Notes: a model not told the origin generated them from the sequence alone. Numbered from the stretch's first letter, positions 16,714 through 28,123 are shown. The stretch is DNA of 49,100 nucleotides from Rhodoferax sp. (GCA_026224975.1 JAMFRW010000018.1:1-49100), one strand, 5' to 3'. Program-made: numbers and translations.

Positions 16714-19032
16714 TCAAAACTGAACGTTGGCGGTCACCAGCGCCGAGCGCGGCACGCCCGGGTAATAGCGCGAGCGGCCGTTGTTCACCGAGGCCAAATA
16801 TTCCTTGTCGAACAGGTTGTACAGGTTCAACTGCAGCGACACGTTCTTGTTGATCTCGTAGCCCACCACTGCATCGGCGACCCAGTACGACGGCATCTCG
16901 GTGATGCCGGTGACGGTGGCGAGGTTGGCCACATTGCTGGTCGTCGTGGCCGTGTCCACATAGCGCACGCCGCCGCCGAGCGTGAGCCCGAACGGGAACT
17001 TGTAGGTGGCCCAGGAAGTGAACGCAACCTTCGGCGACCACTGGATGGTGCCGCCCTGCGTGGCGGCCGCAGCGTTGGTGATCTTCGGGTCCATGAACGC
17101 CAGGCCGGCGCTGATGTTCAGCTCGTTCGTCACTTGCCCGACCACGCTCAGCTCCACGCCCTCGACACGCCGCTTGCCGATCTGCGTGTAGACCGTGGTG
17201 TCGATCGGGTCGACCACCAGCTCGTTCTTGTTCTCGCTGCGGAAGACCGCGCCGGTGACGGCAAGCTTGCCACCCATGAAGTCCCACTTGGTGCCGAGCT
17301 CGATGTTCGTGCCTTCCTGCGGATCGAGGCCAGGCCGGTTGGCGCTGTTGGCCGCCGTGCTGAGCGCAAAGCCCGCGCCGCCCGGGGGCTGCTTGGAATT
17401 GGCGAACGACACGTAGACGCTGCCGTTCGGAAGCGGCTTGTACAGCGCGCCGACCTTCCAGCTCACCAGGTTGCCGGTGGTGTCGAGCGATGTCGGCAGC
17501 AGCGTGCCGACCGGCAGGGTCGGGTTGGCGGCCGCTGTGGACAAGGCCACAGCGTTGTATTCGGTCTTGTAGCGTTCGATGCGCGCGCCGCCGGTGAACT
17601 GCCACTGTTCGCCGACCTTCAAGGTATCGAAGGCATAGACCGCCGCCGACAAGGTGTTGCCCTTGCTGAACGCGCCGGTGCGGGCGACCGGCTGGAACAC
17701 ATCGTTCACGCTCGGGTTGTAGAGGTTGGCGACCCCCTGTGTTCCGACCACCGCATAGGTTGGCGTGTACTGCTTCTCGTAGATGAATTCCACGCCGCCG
17801 GTGACCGAGTGCTTGATGTTGCCGCTGCCAAGTTCGGCGGTGATGTTGGTCTGGTTCGTCAGGATCTCGTTCTCCTGGTACTTGCCCTGGCGCGAGCGGG
17901 CGACGGTGTAGCTGTCGAAATTGCTGCTCGGTGCCGCGGCCGTGCCGACGTTGCCGAGTGCGTTCACGCCGGTCAGCACGCTGGTCTGCGTGGAGCGGCC
18001 ATAGCGCGACGAGTTGCGGACTGTGATGCCGGGCGCCAGATCGTGTTCGATGCGGGCGGTGAACATGTTGATCTCGATGTCTTCATGGTCGCCGAGCGAA
18101 CCGTAGAAGTTCTTCGAGTCGACCTTGGGCGGCGTGATGCCAGCCGGCGTGAGGATCGCGTTGTAGAACTTGCCCAGGCCGATGGTCGAGACGCCGCCAT
18201 CGGGGCGGTTGTCCTGCTTGCTGTGCAGTGCGTAGAAGTAGGCGCGCGTGGGCGTGTTCAGGCCGAGCGCCAGCGAGGGGGCGAAGCCGTAGCTCTTCTT
18301 CTTCACGTCGTCACGGCCGGGCACGCCGTAGTCTTGCGCCATCAGGTTCAGGCGCACGGCGGTGCCGGGGATGCCGATGTCGAGCGGGCGGTTCAAATCG
18401 ACCGTGGCGCGCTTGCGGTCGGAAGTGCCGAAGCTGATGCTGCCGGTGCTGTAGCTGTCGCCGAACGGCACCTTGCTGGAGAGGTTCACATAGCCCGACG
18501 ATGCGGCGCGGCCGATGTCGGCGCCCGAGGGGCCCTTGACCACTTCGACCTGCTCGATGTTGAAGATGTCGCGCGAGATCGAGCCGAGGTCGCGGATGCC
18601 GTCGACAAAGATGCTGCCCGAGGTGTCGAAGCCGCGCATGAAGATCGAGTCGCCACTCGCGGTGTTGCCGTTTTCGCCCATCAGCATCGTCACGCCGGGC
18701 GTGTTACGCAGTGCTTCGCTGAGGGTCGTGGCGCCTTGTTCGCGCAGCAGTTCCTTCTTGATGACGGTGATGGTTTGCGGCGTGTTGACCAGCGGCTGCG
18801 TCAGCTTGGGCGATGCAGACTTGTCGGCCTTGTATTCGTTCTCGGCTTCGGTCGCGGCCTTGACGCGAACGGCCGGCAGCGTGGTTTGCGCGTCGGTCTT
18901 GGGCGCGGCGGGGGCAGCAGCTTGTGCGGCGGCGATGCCGGGCAGTGCGGCCAGCATCAGGCCGAGTGCGGCGGGGTGGGTGATCGACGTGTGTCGAGCA
19001 GCCGCATGCTTGCGGCTTTTGATGTGAGCCAT
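16714..19032 (-). CDS. TonB-dependent siderophore receptor (Fiu-like)
   Basis: A 772-residue outer-membrane receptor. A signal peptide of about 38 residues ends in GIAAAQA. The plug domain includes QPLVNTPQTITVIKKELL, LSEALRNTPGVT and IEQVEVVKGPSG. The 22-strand barrel ends with aromatic TANVQF, as needed for BAM-mediated assembly. The pairing with piuC and the Fiu/PiuA-like length suggest a catecholate-type ferri-siderophore; the exact ligand cannot be read from sequence. The start ATG at 19032 has a good ribosome site (AGGAGAA). A Fur-box-like palindrome lies 120 nt upstream. The only TonB-ExbBD visible here is in the facing operon. Confidence 0.93.
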   Translation of the reverse strand: MAHIKSRKHAAARHTSITHPAALGLMLAALPGIAAAQAAAPAAPKTDAQTTLPAVRVKAATEAENEYKADKSASPKLTQPLVNTPQTITVIKKELLREQGATTLSEALRNTPGVTMLMGENGNTASGDSIFMRGFDTSGSIFVDGIRDLGSISRDIFNIEQVEVVKGPSGADIGRAASSGYVNLSSKVPFGDSYSTGSISFGTSDRKRATVDLNRPLDIGIPGTAVRLNLMAQDYGVPGRDDVKKKSYGFAPSLALGLNTPTRAYFYALHSKQDNRPDGGVSTIGLGKFYNAILTPAGITPPKVDSKNFYGSLGDHEDIEINMFTARIEHDLAPGITVRNSSRYGRSTQTSVLTGVNALGNVGTAAAPSSNFDSYTVARSRQGKYQENEILTNQTNITAELGSGNIKHSVTGGVEFIYEKQYTPTYAVVGTQGVANLYNPSVNDVFQPVARTGAFSKGNTLSAAVYAFDTLKVGEQWQFTGGARIERYKTEYNAVALSTAAANPTLPVGTLLPTSLDTTGNLVSWKVGALYKPLPNGSVYVSFANSKQPPGGAGFALSTAANSANRPGLDPQEGTNIELGTKWDFMGGKLAVTGAVFRSENKNELVVDPIDTTVYTQIGKRRVEGVELSVVGQVTNELNISAGLAFMDPKITNAAAATQGGTIQWSPKVAFTSWATYKFPFGLTLGGGVRYVDTATTTSNVANLATVTGITEMPSYWVADAVVGYEINKNVSLQLNLYNLFDKEYLASVNNGRSRYYPGVPRSALVTANVQF

Positions 19033-19151
19033 CGAGGTTCTCCTGGTTGAAATCGTTCCGCGTGGCTGGCTACTGCAGCCGCGGACCGAAGTCAGCGAGT
19101 CGAAGGCAGATGGCTGGCGATCTAGCGCATGGGGGCAGTGAAAACTGCGCT

Positions 19152-19170
19152 GCGAATGATAGTCATTTGC
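19152..19170. promoter_or_regulatory. Fur-box-like palindrome upstream of siderophore receptor
   Basis: Read on the minus strand, the 19-bp site is GCAAATGACTATCATTCGC. Its nine-base arms around a central T are complementary at seven of nine pairs, and GACTATCATT is close to the classic GATAATCATTATC core. It is a better Fur match than the tonB-side site. It lies 120 nt before the receptor start, in the gap after the efflux outer-membrane-factor gene. Confidence 0.68.
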
Positions 19171-19254
19171 ATTGAGATGTGTCAAGAAACGTGAAGGCCC
19201 GTCGCCGATTGGCAACGGCGACGAGGTTCGGTGAGCGGCGCGCCTGGCGTTTGG

Positions 19255-20678
19255 CTACGGTGTGGCGAGGGCGATCTGTGCCGGCGCAGTCCAGCCGCCG
19301 CCGAGCGCCTTGAACAGATCGATCGCCGAATTGAGGCGCGTGAGCCGCAGTTGCGTGAGCTGGTCGTCGGCCGCGAACAGCGTGCGTTGTGCTTCGAGCA
19401 CCGAGAGCAGGTCGCCGGTGCCTTCGCGGTAGCGAAGCTCGGCGAGGCGCAAGGCCCGCTGCGCTTGTTCGACGGTCGCGCGCTGCGCCACTTCCTGCCG
19501 CGCGCTGCGGTCGGCGGTGCTCAGTCCGTCGTCCACTTCTTTCAGCGCCGTGCGCACCGCGCCGCCATAACTCTCGATGAGGATGCGGCGCTGCGACTGC
19601 TGGCTTTCGATCTGCGCGTGACGCTGGCCACCATCGAAGATGCTTTGCGCCAGCGACAAGCCGAGCGAGAGGGAGTTCGACGGATTGGCCAGGCTAAACA
19701 ACGCCGCGCTGCTCAAGCCGCCGGAGGCCGAGAGCGAAATGCTGGGCAGCAGCGCCGCACGCGCGGCGGCCACGTTGGCATCGGCAGCGGAGAGTTGCGC
19801 TTCGGCCGAAGCCAGGTCGGGCCGGCGCGTGAGCAGCATCGAAGGCAAACCGGCGGCGACGGCCGGCACGCGGATCTGCTGGAAGCTCTCGTCGGTCGAT
19901 GCGGCAAAGCCTTGCGGCACGCGGCCGAGCAACAAGGCGAGGGCCGAGGTCGTTTGCCGCACCGTCACTTCCAGCGGGATCAACGCGGTGCGCTGGTTGA
20001 GCACCGTCGTCGTCTGCTGCGAGACTTCCAGCGGCGTGGCCACGCCATTGCGAAAACGCGCTTCCACCACGCGCAGCACGCGCTCGGCGGTGGCGAGGTT
20101 GTCGCGTGCGATGGCCAGGCGCGCGCGGTTGGCGAGCAATTGGAAATACGTGGATGCGACGGCGCTGGTGAGCGACAGCCGCACGGTTTCCAGATCGAAG
20201 CGGCTGATCGCCAGCGACTGCTGCTGCGCCTGAATGCCGGCCGCGAGCCGCCCCCACAAATCGACCTCGTAACTCACCGAGAGAGAGGCACTGGTGCCGC
20301 GCCGCGTGCTCGCCTCGACGCCGCTGCCGTCGCTGCGGCTGAGCGATTGGCCGAAGCCTGCGCCAACGGTCGGCAGCAGCGACGCGTTGGCCACGCGGAG
20401 CGCGATCTCGGCCTGCGTGATGCGCTCGGCAGCAATGCGCAGATCACCGCTGCCGATCAATGATTCATCGATCAGCGCCGTCAACTGCGGCGAGCCGAAA
20501 CCCAGCCACCAAGTATGCGACACCTCGGCGGCGTTGGCGGCTTGCGGCTCGACGAAGGCGGGCGGCAAATCGATCCTGGCGACGGTGCGCGGTTCGACGA
20601 TGGCGCAGCCTTGAAGCACCGCCATCGAGGCGGCGGCCAGCGCTGCGTACAAAGTTTTGGGAGACGTGTTCATCATGT

Positions 20679-20682
<4 letters not shown>
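19255..20682 (-). CDS. Efflux outer-membrane factor, NodT/OprM-type lipoprotein
   Basis: A 475-residue TolC-like outer-membrane channel. The signal peptide ends with the lipobox LQGC (Cys26). The two repeated OEP coiled-coil/barrel halves follow, with features such as [20 protein letters not shown] and a second repeat near [15 protein letters not shown]. It is the last gene of the macA-macB-OMF operon, and its start overlaps the macB stop by ATGA. It would form the exit duct for the MacAB pump. Confidence 0.92.
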
Positions 20683-22618
<1,936 letters not shown>

Positions 22619-22622
<4 letters not shown>

Positions 22623-24349
22623 CGCCGGCTGCCGCCCGTCGTGGCTGGTACGTTGGCCGGAGGCGCGCCGAAGCCGCCTTGTTGTCCCTGGCCTTGCTGC
22701 TGAGCGCTGCGCTTGGGCGCATCGGGCACCTTGATGCCGGCGACGATCTTCTCGCCTTCGTTCAGGCCGGAGAGGATCTCCGCATGCACGCGGTTGCTGA
22801 TGCCGACCGTGACTTCGCGCTCCTGCACCGCGCCCTCGGCGCTGGCAACCTTGACGGTGGCGCGCCGGGGAGGGCGTTGTGCGGCGACAGACGCCATGCC
22901 GTTGCCGGCGGCGCTGCGGGTCGAATCCGTTGGCGCCCGCGATGCGCCGGCGTCTTTCGACTCTCTCGATCCACGCGCAGAAGACGCTGCACCTTCGGGC
23001 CGCGCTGCACGCGGACCTGTGCCCTCACGCTCGTTGCCAGCGCGCTCACCGTTGCGAGGACGCTCGTTGCCATTCATCGGACCCGACGCACCGCCGCCCG
23101 CTGCGCGCGCCACCTGGCGTTCGGCGCGCATGCGCTGCTTTTCTTCTTCGCTCATCTTGCTCCAGGCGTCGCGATCGAAGCGCGGCCGTTCGCCGCCTGC
23201 GCGTGCGGCATCGCCAGCCGTCGCTTGAATGCGCGGGGCGGATGCAGAAGGCACGGAGACCGGTGCGCTCGATCCGGGACCAGACGCGGGACCCGAAACC
23301 GCGCCCGAAGCCGGGCCACCCGCCGCACTGCCGCGATCATGCCGTCCGCCGCCACCGGCATTCGCGCCACGCTGCATCGTCAAGGCCGACATCGGCACCA
23401 TCAGCACATCACGTGCTTCGGCCGCCACGAAAAACACCTGCGCCGTCATCTGCGTCATCAGGCTCTTGTTCGGGTTGGGCACGTCGAAAAGCGCGTTGTA
23501 GAGCACCACGTTGTTGGTGACGGTCGGCGTCGGCTCCACCTTGCGGAGCTGGCCGTACCAGCGCCGGCCCGAGCTGCCGAGCGTTGTGAAGTAGCTTTGC
23601 ATGCCGCCGCGCAGCTTGCTCACATCGGCTTCACTGACCTGCGTCTGCACCGTCATCGTCGACAGGTCGGCGATGCGCAGCACGGTTGGCGCCGACTGGC
23701 TGGCGTTGAGCGTCTGCCCTTGCTTGGCGGCGATGCTCACGACCGTGCCCGACATCGGCGCGTAGATCTTGGTGAACTTGAGGTTGGCCTCTTCGACCCG
23801 CATGCTGGCCTGGAGCTGCTCGATCTGCGCCTTGAGCGAGGCGAGCTGGGTGCGCGCGGTCTTGAGCGCCGTGTCGGCGTTTTGCAGCGACTCGGTGGTC
23901 GTGCCTTCTTCGGCCATCAGGTTCTTCTGGCGCTGCAGGTCGCGGTCGGCCTTGGCGAGGTTGACTTCACGCTCCACCAGCGTGGCCTGCTGCGCGCGCA
24001 GCGAGGCGCGGTTGGCATCGACCTTCGCGGCCGATTGTTCGGCGTCGATCTCGGCGAGCAGGTCGCTTTCTTTCACCTCGCTGCCCACTTCCACATGAAT
24101 CTTCTTGACCTGGCCGGAGACCTGCGCGCCCACGTCCACATAGTCACGCGGCTGCAAGGCGCCTGTGGCGCTCACCAGGTCTTCGATGTCGCCGCGCTGC
24201 ACGTTCGCGTAGATGTACTCGTCGGGCTTGGGCGCGCCGCCGCCCCAGGTCTTCCAGCCATACCAGCCGGCGGCGGCGAGCGCGGCGGCGAGCAGTGCGA
24301 AGGCCGTGAGGCGCTTCCAGGGAGAGGGGCGGCTGGCGGTGGTGGTCAT
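22619..24349 (-). CDS. macA: MacA-type periplasmic adaptor with large disordered insertion
   Basis: A 576-residue membrane-fusion protein; family members are usually about 370-400 residues. After an N-terminal anchor helix (about 15-30) come the lipoyl/hairpin halves ([20 protein letters not shown]; coiled coil about 90-175; [14 protein letters not shown]) and the beta-barrel. At about residues 325-490 there is a low-complexity Gly/Ala/Ser/Arg/Pro insertion, rich in SGPASGPG-like and [15 protein letters not shown]-like text with one helical island ([17 protein letters not shown]). The conserved end then resumes ([21 protein letters not shown]). The start is the ATG at 24349, before the anchor helix. 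It is the first gene of the efflux operon, divergent from the sensor kinase. Confidence 0.9.
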
Positions 24350-24384
24350 GAGCGGGAGGTGGGGCTGGGGTGGGTCATGAGCAT

Positions 24385-24459
24385 GCCTAACGAGTGAGGA
24401 AGCAATGCGAACGAAACTCATCATCCTTTGCACAAAGCTTGCGAAATGAGGCGTTAGGC
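24385..24459. promoter_or_regulatory. Divergent promoter region with GCCTAACG/CGTTAGGC inverted repeat
   Basis: The 118-bp gap between divergent macA and the sensor kinase holds a perfect 8-bp inverted repeat, GCCTAACG (24385-24392) and CGTTAGGC (24452-24459). Between the arms are the half-palindromic TTTGCACAAA and a second TTGCG. It is a plausible binding region for the adjacent response regulator, controlling both directions. This is inferred from position; no consensus was matched. Confidence 0.3.
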
Positions 24460-24467
24460 TTGGCCGC

Positions 24468-26030
24468 ATGCCGATCACCGCGCCCGCTCCGTTCTGGAAG
24501 AAGTTCGACACCCTGCGTGCGAAGCTCTTCGTCGCGATCGCCGGTGCGAACATCGTGCTGGTGCTGGCCGCCTACTCGATCTACAGCTGGAGCTTCGACC
24601 AGGGCCTGGTCGAGTACCTCAACCGTGCCGACGAAGCCCGCCTCACGCCGTTGATCGCCAAGCTCGCCGAAGGCCACAAGCAGCATGGTGATTGGCACTG
24701 GATCGTCGACGACCGCCAGCGCTGGCAAGACCTCTTGCGCGAGGTGCTGGGCATGGGGCGGTATCAGCGGCGGGATGGTGAGCCGGGTTCGGGCGCGCCT
24801 GCCTGGACAGGTGCCAGCGCGAGCAGCAGTGGCGCGGTCGTGGTGATCTCGCCGCCTTTGCCGGTGGTCGCGCCGGTGGCGGTTGCGGCCAGCGCGTCGC
24901 CTGCGGCCTCCGATGCGCGCTCGCAACCACCGTTCACCACCATCGACCCGCGCCTGTTGTTGTTCGATGCCGATCGCAAGCTGCTGGTCGGGCCCGACGA
25001 CAGGGCGAACCAGGCCGTGTTGAAGCCGGTGGCGCACGACGGGCGGACGGTGGGCTATCTCGGCTACGTGCCGCGGCTGCAGATGGTGGCTTCGCTGGAG
25101 CGGGTGTTCGCTGCGCAGCAGAACCACAAGTTCCTCGCCATCGCGCTCGGGCTGCTGGCGGCGGTGATCGTCACGGCCGCGTTGATCGCGCAATGGCTTT
25201 CGCGAAGGCTCTCGGTGCTCGGCGCTGGCACCGCGGCGTTGATGCGCGGCGAATACGCCACCCGCATTCCGGTGCAAGGGCACGACGAACTGGCGCAACT
25301 CGGCGGTGACTTCAACCGCCTGGCGCACACGCTCGAAGCTGCACAGCGAACGCGCCAGCAATGGATCGCCGACATCGCCCACGAACTGCGTACGCCGCTC
25401 GCCACGCTGCGCGCCGAGATCGAAGCCTTGCAAGACGGCGTGCGGCCCTTGACGCAAGAGCATGTGGGCTCGCTGGCGCAAGAGGTGGCGCAGCTCACGC
25501 GGCTGGTCGAAGACCTGCGGCTGCTGTCGCTCTCCGACCTCGGCGCCTTGACTTGCCGCAAGGAGCCGCTCGACCTCGGCGAGCTGATCGACGACACCCT
25601 GGGCGCACGCAAGGCAGCGGTGCACGAACACGGCCTCGCGCTGCGTTCGAACCTGCCGCGCGGGGTTCAGGTGATGGCCGATGGCGAACGGCTCGCGCAG
25701 GTCTTCGGCAACCTGCTGCAGAACACGCTGCGTTACTGCGAGGCGCCGGCGGTGCTCGAAGTCAGGATCGACCGCGAGGGCGACGAGGCCCATGTGGTCT
25801 GGCAAGACTCACCGCCCGGCGTGCCCACGCAAGCCCTGCCGCGGCTCACCGAGCGCTTGTTTCGCGTGGATGCATCACGTGCGCGTGTGAGCGGTGGCTC
25901 GGGCTTGGGCCTGGCGATCGTCAAGGCCATCGTCGATGCCCATGGCGGCCGGCTGCAGCCGAGCACCAGCCCCATCGGCGGCCTGCGTTGGGAACTCTGG
26001 CTGCCGCTGGCCGGGGCCGCCCATGGCTGA
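24468..26030 (+). CDS. BaeS-like sensor histidine kinase
   Basis: A 520-residue membrane kinase. The first helix is at about 22-42 and the second near FLAIALGLLAAVIVTAALIA (about 220-240). A HAMP domain follows (LGAGTAALMRGEYATRIPVQG). The HisKA motif IADIAHELRTPLA places the phospho-accepting histidine at residue 305. The ATPase domain has the N box NLLQNTLRYC and a G box GGSGLGLAIVKAIVDAHGG. The periplasmic sensor contains an Ala/Pro/Ser/Val-rich stretch of about 60 residues (about 103-160) that looks inserted. It overlaps its response regulator by 8 nt and diverges from the efflux operon, which fits a BaeSR-like envelope-stress role. The signal is unknown. Confidence 0.9.
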   Translation: MPITAPAPFWKKFDTLRAKLFVAIAGANIVLVLAAYSIYSWSFDQGLVEYLNRADEARLTPLIAKLAEGHKQHGDWHWIVDDRQRWQDLLREVLGMGRYQRRDGEPGSGAPAWTGASASSSGAVVVISPPLPVVAPVAVAASASPAASDARSQPPFTTIDPRLLLFDADRKLLVGPDDRANQAVLKPVAHDGRTVGYLGYVPRLQMVASLERVFAAQQNHKFLAIALGLLAAVIVTAALIAQWLSRRLSVLGAGTAALMRGEYATRIPVQGHDELAQLGGDFNRLAHTLEAAQRTRQQWIADIAHELRTPLATLRAEIEALQDGVRPLTQEHVGSLAQEVAQLTRLVEDLRLLSLSDLGALTCRKEPLDLGELIDDTLGARKAAVHEHGLALRSNLPRGVQVMADGERLAQVFGNLLQNTLRYCEAPAVLEVRIDREGDEAHVVWQDSPPGVPTQALPRLTERLFRVDASRARVSGGSGLGLAIVKAIVDAHGGRLQPSTSPIGGLRWELWLPLAGAAHG

Positions 26031-26712
26031 GAGCATCCTCATCGTCGAAGACGAAGACAAGATCGCAGGCGTGCTGCGAGACTACCTCGTCGCGAGCGGC
26101 TACGAAACACATCGCCTCGCACGTGGCGACGAAGTCGAAGACTGGATGCGCCAGCACGCCGCCGATCTGGTCCTGCTCGATGTGATGCTGCCCGGCCAGA
26201 ACGGGCTGGACGTGTGCAAGGCACTTCGCCTCTTCTCGCCCGCGGCCATCATCATGGTGACCGCGCGTGTGGAAGAAATCGATCGCTTGCTCGGGCTCGA
26301 GCTGGGCGCCGATGACTACATTTGCAAGCCCTTCAGCCCACGCGAAGTGGTGGCGCGAGTCAAGGCAGTGTTGCGCCGAGGCCACCTCAATCGTGTCGCG
26401 GCGAAAGCCGATCTGCCGGCCCCGTTGCCGGGCGGATTGGTGCTAGACGAGCCGGGTTGGAGTGCGGCTATCGATGGGCGCGACCTCGGCTTGACAGCGG
26501 TCGAGTTCCAGTTGTTGCGCGTGCTGGCCGGCCAGCCGGGGCGGATCTTTTCGCGCGAGCAATTAATGGATTCGATGTACCGCGACGAGCGGTTGGTGGC
26601 CGACCGGACCGTCGACAGCCACGTCAAGAAATTGCGCCGCAAGATCGCCGACGTGCTGCCGGATCGCGAGTTGATCCACTCGGTCTACGGCGTCGGCTAC
26701 AAGCTCGATTGA
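26023..26712 (+). CDS. OmpR/BaeR-family response regulator
   Basis: A 229-residue regulator. The receiver domain has Asp53 as phosphorylation site (LLDVMLPGQNG), the acidic pair ED at 10-11 and Lys102 in YICKPFSP. The C-terminal winged-helix domain includes LTAVEFQLLRVLAGQPGRIF and RTVDSHVKKLRRKIADVLPD. The start is the ATG at 26023, inside the end of the kinase gene (8-nt overlap), so the pair is co-translated. It most likely regulates the divergent macA-macB-OMF operon and perhaps its own. BaeR is the closest named type by appearance. Confidence 0.92.
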   Translation: MAESILIVEDEDKIAGVLRDYLVASGYETHRLARGDEVEDWMRQHAADLVLLDVMLPGQNGLDVCKALRLFSPAAIIMVTARVEEIDRLLGLELGADDYICKPFSPREVVARVKAVLRRGHLNRVAAKADLPAPLPGGLVLDEPGWSAAIDGRDLGLTAVEFQLLRVLAGQPGRIFSREQLMDSMYRDERLVADRTVDSHVKKLRRKIADVLPDRELIHSVYGVGYKLD

Positions 26713-26815
26713 CCCATTTCCAAAAGATATGCCGGGCCGCTGTGACGGGAGTCACGGCTGGACTGTGGTGAGTCCCGCACTTGCGCGTGTCACCCACTCT
26801 TACAGAATTTGACAA

Positions 26816-26841
26816 TTGCAGCATGTTCAGAGTTGCAGCAT
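26816..26841 (+). promoter_or_regulatory. Direct repeat TTGCAGCAT x2 before PEP-CTERM gene
   Basis: TTGCAGCAT occurs at 26816-26824 and 26833-26841, 17 bp apart start to start, just upstream of the PEP-CTERM gene. The step of nearly two helix turns is compatible with side-by-side protein binding. A TTGACA hexamer (26809-26814) precedes it, but no fitting -10 was found. No sigma-54 (-24/-12) pattern is present. The role is unknown. Confidence 0.25.
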
Positions 26842-26856
26842 TTGCCTGCTCTTATC

Positions 26857-27846
26857 ATGCCCAGTACCCCACGAATCATTGGAATGTTGTTGCCTGAAAC
26901 GCTGTCGATCGGCCGTCATGTGTCGCGCATTGCGCAGTTCCTGGGGTTGGTCGCAGCGGCGGTCGTTCCGCTGATCACGGCACCGGCATGGGCCGCGACC
27001 TCACCGAGCACACCCGCGCTCGACACGCTGCGCGTTCGAAACTGCTCTTGGGACAAGCCCGGCCACAACCCGTTCATGGGCGATGTGGTCGCCGCCGTCG
27101 ATCGTTACACCGACATCCCGGCCGATGTTCGTGCGCGCCTCAAGCAGCGCATGGCCAAGCGTGACTACGACGACATCGCCGATATCCGCCGCGATTCGGT
27201 GCAAGGCCGCCACGACTACGACAGCTCGATCCGCGATATGCATTTCGGCACCAACCGCGTGTGCTCCAGCGTCTCGCGCGCCGCATGGTCGCCCACACAA
27301 CAAGAGCGTGGCCTCGTGTATTGCGAAGGCGATCAATGCATCATCGTTCCGACGGTGTGCCGCAATGTGAGCCGCATCACGCGCCATCAACCGCGTGCCG
27401 TCGCGAGTGCGGTCGCGGTCGCACCCGAAGGTGTACCGGAAGGCGAACTGATCTTCCCGCCGCCAGCCGCGGGTGCGCCGCCGGGCGATGCTGCGCCCGA
27501 AGGCGGACTTCCAGCCGGCGGTGGTGGCACGCTCCCAGGCTCCTCGTTTGCATCGATCGCCGGCGTGCCGTTGATCGGTGGCGGTTCGAACGGTGCGGAC
27601 TCGGGCTCGCCTGCGGGTAGCGGACCGACGGGCAACGGGCCGAGTGGTGAGTCAGGTGGCACCCCGCCAGTCATCACGCCGCCGCTGACGATTCCAGGCG
27701 GCCTCTCGCCGGGCGTTCCAAGCATTCCCACTGGCCCTCTGCCGGCGGTTCCTGAACCGTCGACCTGGTTGATGATGTCGCTCGGCTTGGCAGGCTGTTT
27801 TGTGGCGAGCCGCCGCAAACTTGCGCGTGGGTCCAAGGCTGCTTGA
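26857..27846 (+). CDS. MHFG-family PEP-CTERM protein
   Basis: A 329-residue exported protein. A signal region (about 20-50) ends in PAWAATS. A conserved globular part holds the namesake MHFGTNRVC motif and several cysteines (RNCSWDKPG, VYCEGDQCIIVPTVC). A long Gly/Pro/Ser/Ala-rich linker follows. The C-terminus has the PEP-CTERM sorting signal: VPEPSTWL, a hydrophobic helix and an Arg/Lys-rich tail. Such proteins are cut at PEP by exosortase and usually go to the cell surface or matrix. No exosortase or EPS gene is in this window. The start is unsure: ATG at 26857 was taken, ATG at 26884 fits equally well, and neither has a strong ribosome site. Confidence 0.85.
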   Translation: MPSTPRIIGMLLPETLSIGRHVSRIAQFLGLVAAAVVPLITAPAWAATSPSTPALDTLRVRNCSWDKPGHNPFMGDVVAAVDRYTDIPADVRARLKQRMAKRDYDDIADIRRDSVQGRHDYDSSIRDMHFGTNRVCSSVSRAAWSPTQQERGLVYCEGDQCIIVPTVCRNVSRITRHQPRAVASAVAVAPEGVPEGELIFPPPAAGAPPGDAAPEGGLPAGGGGTLPGSSFASIAGVPLIGGGSNGADSGSPAGSGPTGNGPSGESGGTPPVITPPLTIPGGLSPGVPSIPTGPLPAVPEPSTWLMMSLGLAGCFVASRRKLARGSKAA

Positions 27847-28123
27847 GAAGGCACGATTCGCTGACTCTCGCGATGCCTCTTGGACCACGAGTGTCGAGGC
27901 CGCGATCGACGTGAACCGAGCCTGCGATGCACGAGTGACGTCGTTCAACGACAAAAGCGCGTTTTACCTCGGTAGATTGCGTGCTTTCCCCGTGTAAACA
28001 GCTTCTCAATGCCCCACCCAGGCAGTACCATTCGCTCCGCGTGGTGCTATGGAGAAATGAGAGTCCACGCGGCTCTCGCCCATCCCGCGCACATCAACAA
28101 CTTATGTGATGGAGAGAATCGAC

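Noticed and set aside
17134-19050. 638-codon plus-strand open frame opposite the siderophore receptor
   Set aside because: Antisense shadow; the receptor on the other strand has signal peptide, plug and barrel motifs, while this frame has none.
22679-24397. 572-codon plus-strand open frame opposite macA
   Set aside because: Low-complexity Arg/His/Ala composition with no domain; it mirrors the macA coding frame.
26800-26856. Sigma-54 promoter for the PEP-CTERM gene
   Set aside because: No GG-N10-GC pair at -24/-12 spacing; TTGC words are present without the matching TGGCAC.
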